This document shows positions 38,901 through 39,554 of a DNA stretch of 39,554 bases, one piece after another. The stretch is from the NCBI GenBank assembly GCA_028282065.1, contig JANQIR010000200.1, forward strand, positions 1-39,554, in the 5' to 3' direction. Positions within the stretch are counted from its first letter, which is position 1, and each line of letters begins with the position of its first letter. Below the pieces are notes generated by a model, which searched no databases, was not told the DNA's origin, and saw only the letters and a program-made list of their open reading frames with translations. This DNA comes from Aestuariivirgaceae bacterium (GTDB lineage Bacteria > Pseudomonadota > Alphaproteobacteria > Rhizobiales > Aestuariivirgaceae). The translations under genes and the position numbers were made by a program.

Positions 38901-39554
38901 TCGCCAAACCACTCACCGGTTTTGCCGCGGTTTCGGCAGATGGCAGTGAGACGGTACGCGTCACCTCGAATGGCGAGAAGACCTTAAGCTCACTTTGGAA
39001 TTGGTCGTCCGGCACGGCAGCCGGACCGTTTGACCTGCCTGACGGCGCAATTCCACGCAACGCCGGCGTAATGGGTGGCAAGCCGGTGGTCATCTATTCC
39101 ATCTATGGTGAGCCGGCCGAACGCAAGACTGGCGCCGCCATCGGCAGCACCCGGGTAGAGTTCCAGACGGTGAACGGCCAGAGCCCGAATTCGGTGGCAC
39201 TGACGCCCGATGCGAAACGTGTCGCCCTGACATTCCTGGAAGCAGGGCGCATCGACGTCTTCGAACTGGCAGACGGGGCCGCCACCAAACTGGCGTCCTT
39301 GCTGTTGCCTTCAGACAAAGACCGGCCATGGACCGTGGCGTTCAATCAGTCAGGAACGCAGCTCGCCGGTCTGTCCGCCACAGGCAAGATGTTCCGGCAC
39401 GACATTCCCGGTCCATCCGAAGCAACTGCCGCCGAGTTCCCCGTCGACGTAACGCAATCTGCTCACCCGGACGGTGGGATTGGCGACATTCTGGACATCC
39501 GTCCGTTAAGCGATGGCAGGATCCACGCGCTGACCGTGACCATGGTGGCGCCGG
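35930..39554 (+). CDS. nSTAND-type P-loop NTPase with TM segment, coiled coil and WD40 repeats (3' truncated by window end)
   Basis: An open frame of at least 1208 codons that leaves the window without a stop. Residues 21-40 ([20 protein letters not shown]) are the entry typical of nSTAND1 NTPases. Walker A is GDSGCGKSS (60-68), Walker B VLIDQFEE (151-158), a sensor arginine lies in ILTMRSEF (192-199), and the [12 protein letters not shown] motif is near 400. A transmembrane helix follows (about 497-519), then an Ala/Glu/Arg-rich coiled coil (520-635) and WD40 repeats, four of them canonical (800-965) with degenerate ones before. The rest is beta-rich and may be a second propeller. It overlaps the TIR gene by ATGA. 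By family it is a signal-transducing STAND switch; the WD40 part probably senses, and TIR activation is inferred. Confidence 0.9.
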   Translation, partial: MTADSATSLDALFDVSLPDAPYPGLRPFEKNEWPVFFGRETITGDVIERLIDHQFVAAHGDSGCGKSSLVRAGVMPRLERDHARGGVTWRTCSMLPRNAPMRNLAEALAQLAGDGDGDTATEIRRILNLGAIAGPDLAQRIRRDDRDYVCVLIDQFEEIFAFADAGHSNEANQFIEVLTGLQRNPQPGIHVILTMRSEFLGACARFKSLAETINESQFLLPRMDKPALMRAVREPARLFGGRVERELAERIIADAGQGQDQLPLMQHAMMLLYQRKKMSGPSGRKGWILSAQDLAGTGGVARLLSDHADDVFGTIVRQAKTETARTELSAIVERAFKALTDINAEGHAVRRPQKISELMAVTGASYEDLMLVFEPMCADGVSFIKIYGTPPFGENELVDISHEALIRCWSRIADEQTGWLQQEFRDGLIWQSLLLQADNFADDRKQYLSPMVTRERERWIRDKNRNWAKRYQGTGRTVDGWERVQSLLQTSRTKSRIWGALALAAVVIIGVAVVALVVSRWQTAEQERLASELRAVLAQEQAQRERAESKEAAALKAQAEANRQRKIAEFAKDLAEKRTQELQATLKELSSSEQARKTADANYKVAQSTNLQLRSRLLSEKAVEANSGGDHGSALAYTLWPLKGDRDFPYIPQAEAAAYQALYGLRERLVINSDVPSRVPAAQAIYSHNGRTIATVSGNSILEFWDAKTGRPARDSIQIDGLMLAASYSANGSRILIRFRNWVSVAEAADGIIVSLIASKEQIASAAISPDGRRVIIGYPSSAARIWDADNRKVLFEFTGHKASVTAVAFSPDGSRVASGSVDGTVLIWDASTGKILSELEGHTNAVSSIDFSPDGSRVATSSFDRTVRVWELQGVIDSYIVLRGHKDRVRSARFSPDGRRVVTASNDGTARVWNASTGALGVTLAGHEDDVTSAEFSPNMRNIVTASIDGTTRVWATSPALKQVRGYTFAQDIRAAFAPDLQQQAVAPEIAKPLTGFAAVSADGSETVRVTSNGEKTLSSLWNWSSGTAAGPFDLPDGAIPRNAGVMGGKPVVIYSIYGEPAERKTGAAIGSTRVEFQTVNGQSPNSVALTPDAKRVALTFLEAGRIDVFELADGAATKLASLLLPSDKDRPWTVAFNQSGTQLAGLSATGKMFRHDIPGPSEATAAEFPVDVTQSAHPDGGIGDILDIRPLSDGRIHALTVTMVAP
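38327..38830 (+). repeat. Four consecutive WD40 repeats inside the nSTAND NTPase
   Basis: GH dipeptides at residues 800, 842, 885 and 927 begin units of 42, 43 and 42 residues with the pattern GH-x-V-FSPDG-R-V-TAS-DGT-RVW. More diverged units with FWD or IWD ends lie upstream from about residue 670. The unit-to-unit divergence is moderate, so these are established blades and not a fresh tandem expansion. Confidence 0.88.

Noticed and set aside
1-39554. CRISPR arrays, tRNA or rRNA genes, insertion sequences, phage integrases
   Set aside because: No regularly spaced direct repeats, no tRNA-like cloverleaf, no rRNA-like sequence and no transposase or integrase motif were found on reading the window.

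Overview
The window looks like chromosomal DNA of an alphaproteobacterium, probably of the Hyphomicrobiales/Rhodobacterales type. This rests on gene content and style: high G+C, densely packed operons with ATGA overlaps, a glxBC-type glutamate-synthase-like locus with an XRE-cupin regulator, a fused CysN/CysC, the five-step HutF/HutG histidine pathway, and a long PutA without a ribbon-helix-helix domain. No rRNA, tRNA, CRISPR array, IS element or phage gene was recognised. Every intergenic gap is shorter than 300 bp.

Layout. Bases 1-1925 (minus strand) hold an XRE-cupin regulator followed by glxB and the start of glxC, with a 17-bp palindrome between regulator and operon. Bases 2049-4852 are cysD-cysNC (sulfate activation). 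Bases 4895-14123 are a complete histidine-utilisation locus. hutF-hutH-SDR-hotdog/DsbA fusion-hutG run on the minus strand and hutI-hutC-hutU on the plus strand, diverging from a 64-bp control region with three adjacent palindromes. The SDR and the two-domain fusion are not known hut enzymes, yet they are embedded in the operon with overlapping start and stop codons. Bases 14127-20965 form a putative sugar-acid catabolic island (Gfo/Idh/MocA, IlvD/Edd dehydratase, DenD-like dehydrogenase, SDR, IMDH-like dehydrogenase, GntR/FCD regulator). The same 11-mer ATGTATACGTT occurs in both of its divergent promoter regions. Bases 21050-25938 carry a hybrid histidine kinase, a UDP-sugar dehydrogenase and a polysaccharide-export lipoprotein.

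Bases 26052-29386 are a four-gene minus-strand cluster: a YihU-like reductase, the two subunits of a ComDE-type thiamine-diphosphate decarboxylase, and a DadA-like flavoprotein. Together they read as an amino acid to 2-oxo acid to aldehyde to alcohol route. The reductase carries a GR substrate loop like that of sulfolactaldehyde reductase in place of the usual SGG. Bases 29559-34673 hold a surface-carbohydrate protein and putA.

The most striking feature is at the right edge. After an AT-rich leader there is a two-gene operon: a TIR protein with an unassigned C-terminal domain, overlapped by ATGA with a very large nSTAND-type P-loop NTPase. The NTPase has a transmembrane segment, a coiled coil and WD40 repeats, and it runs off the window. 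This architecture fits an NTP-dependent conflict or antiphage defence module in which the NTPase/WD40 protein senses and the TIR protein acts as the NAD-directed effector. The functional assignment is inference; the domain content is visible in the sequence.
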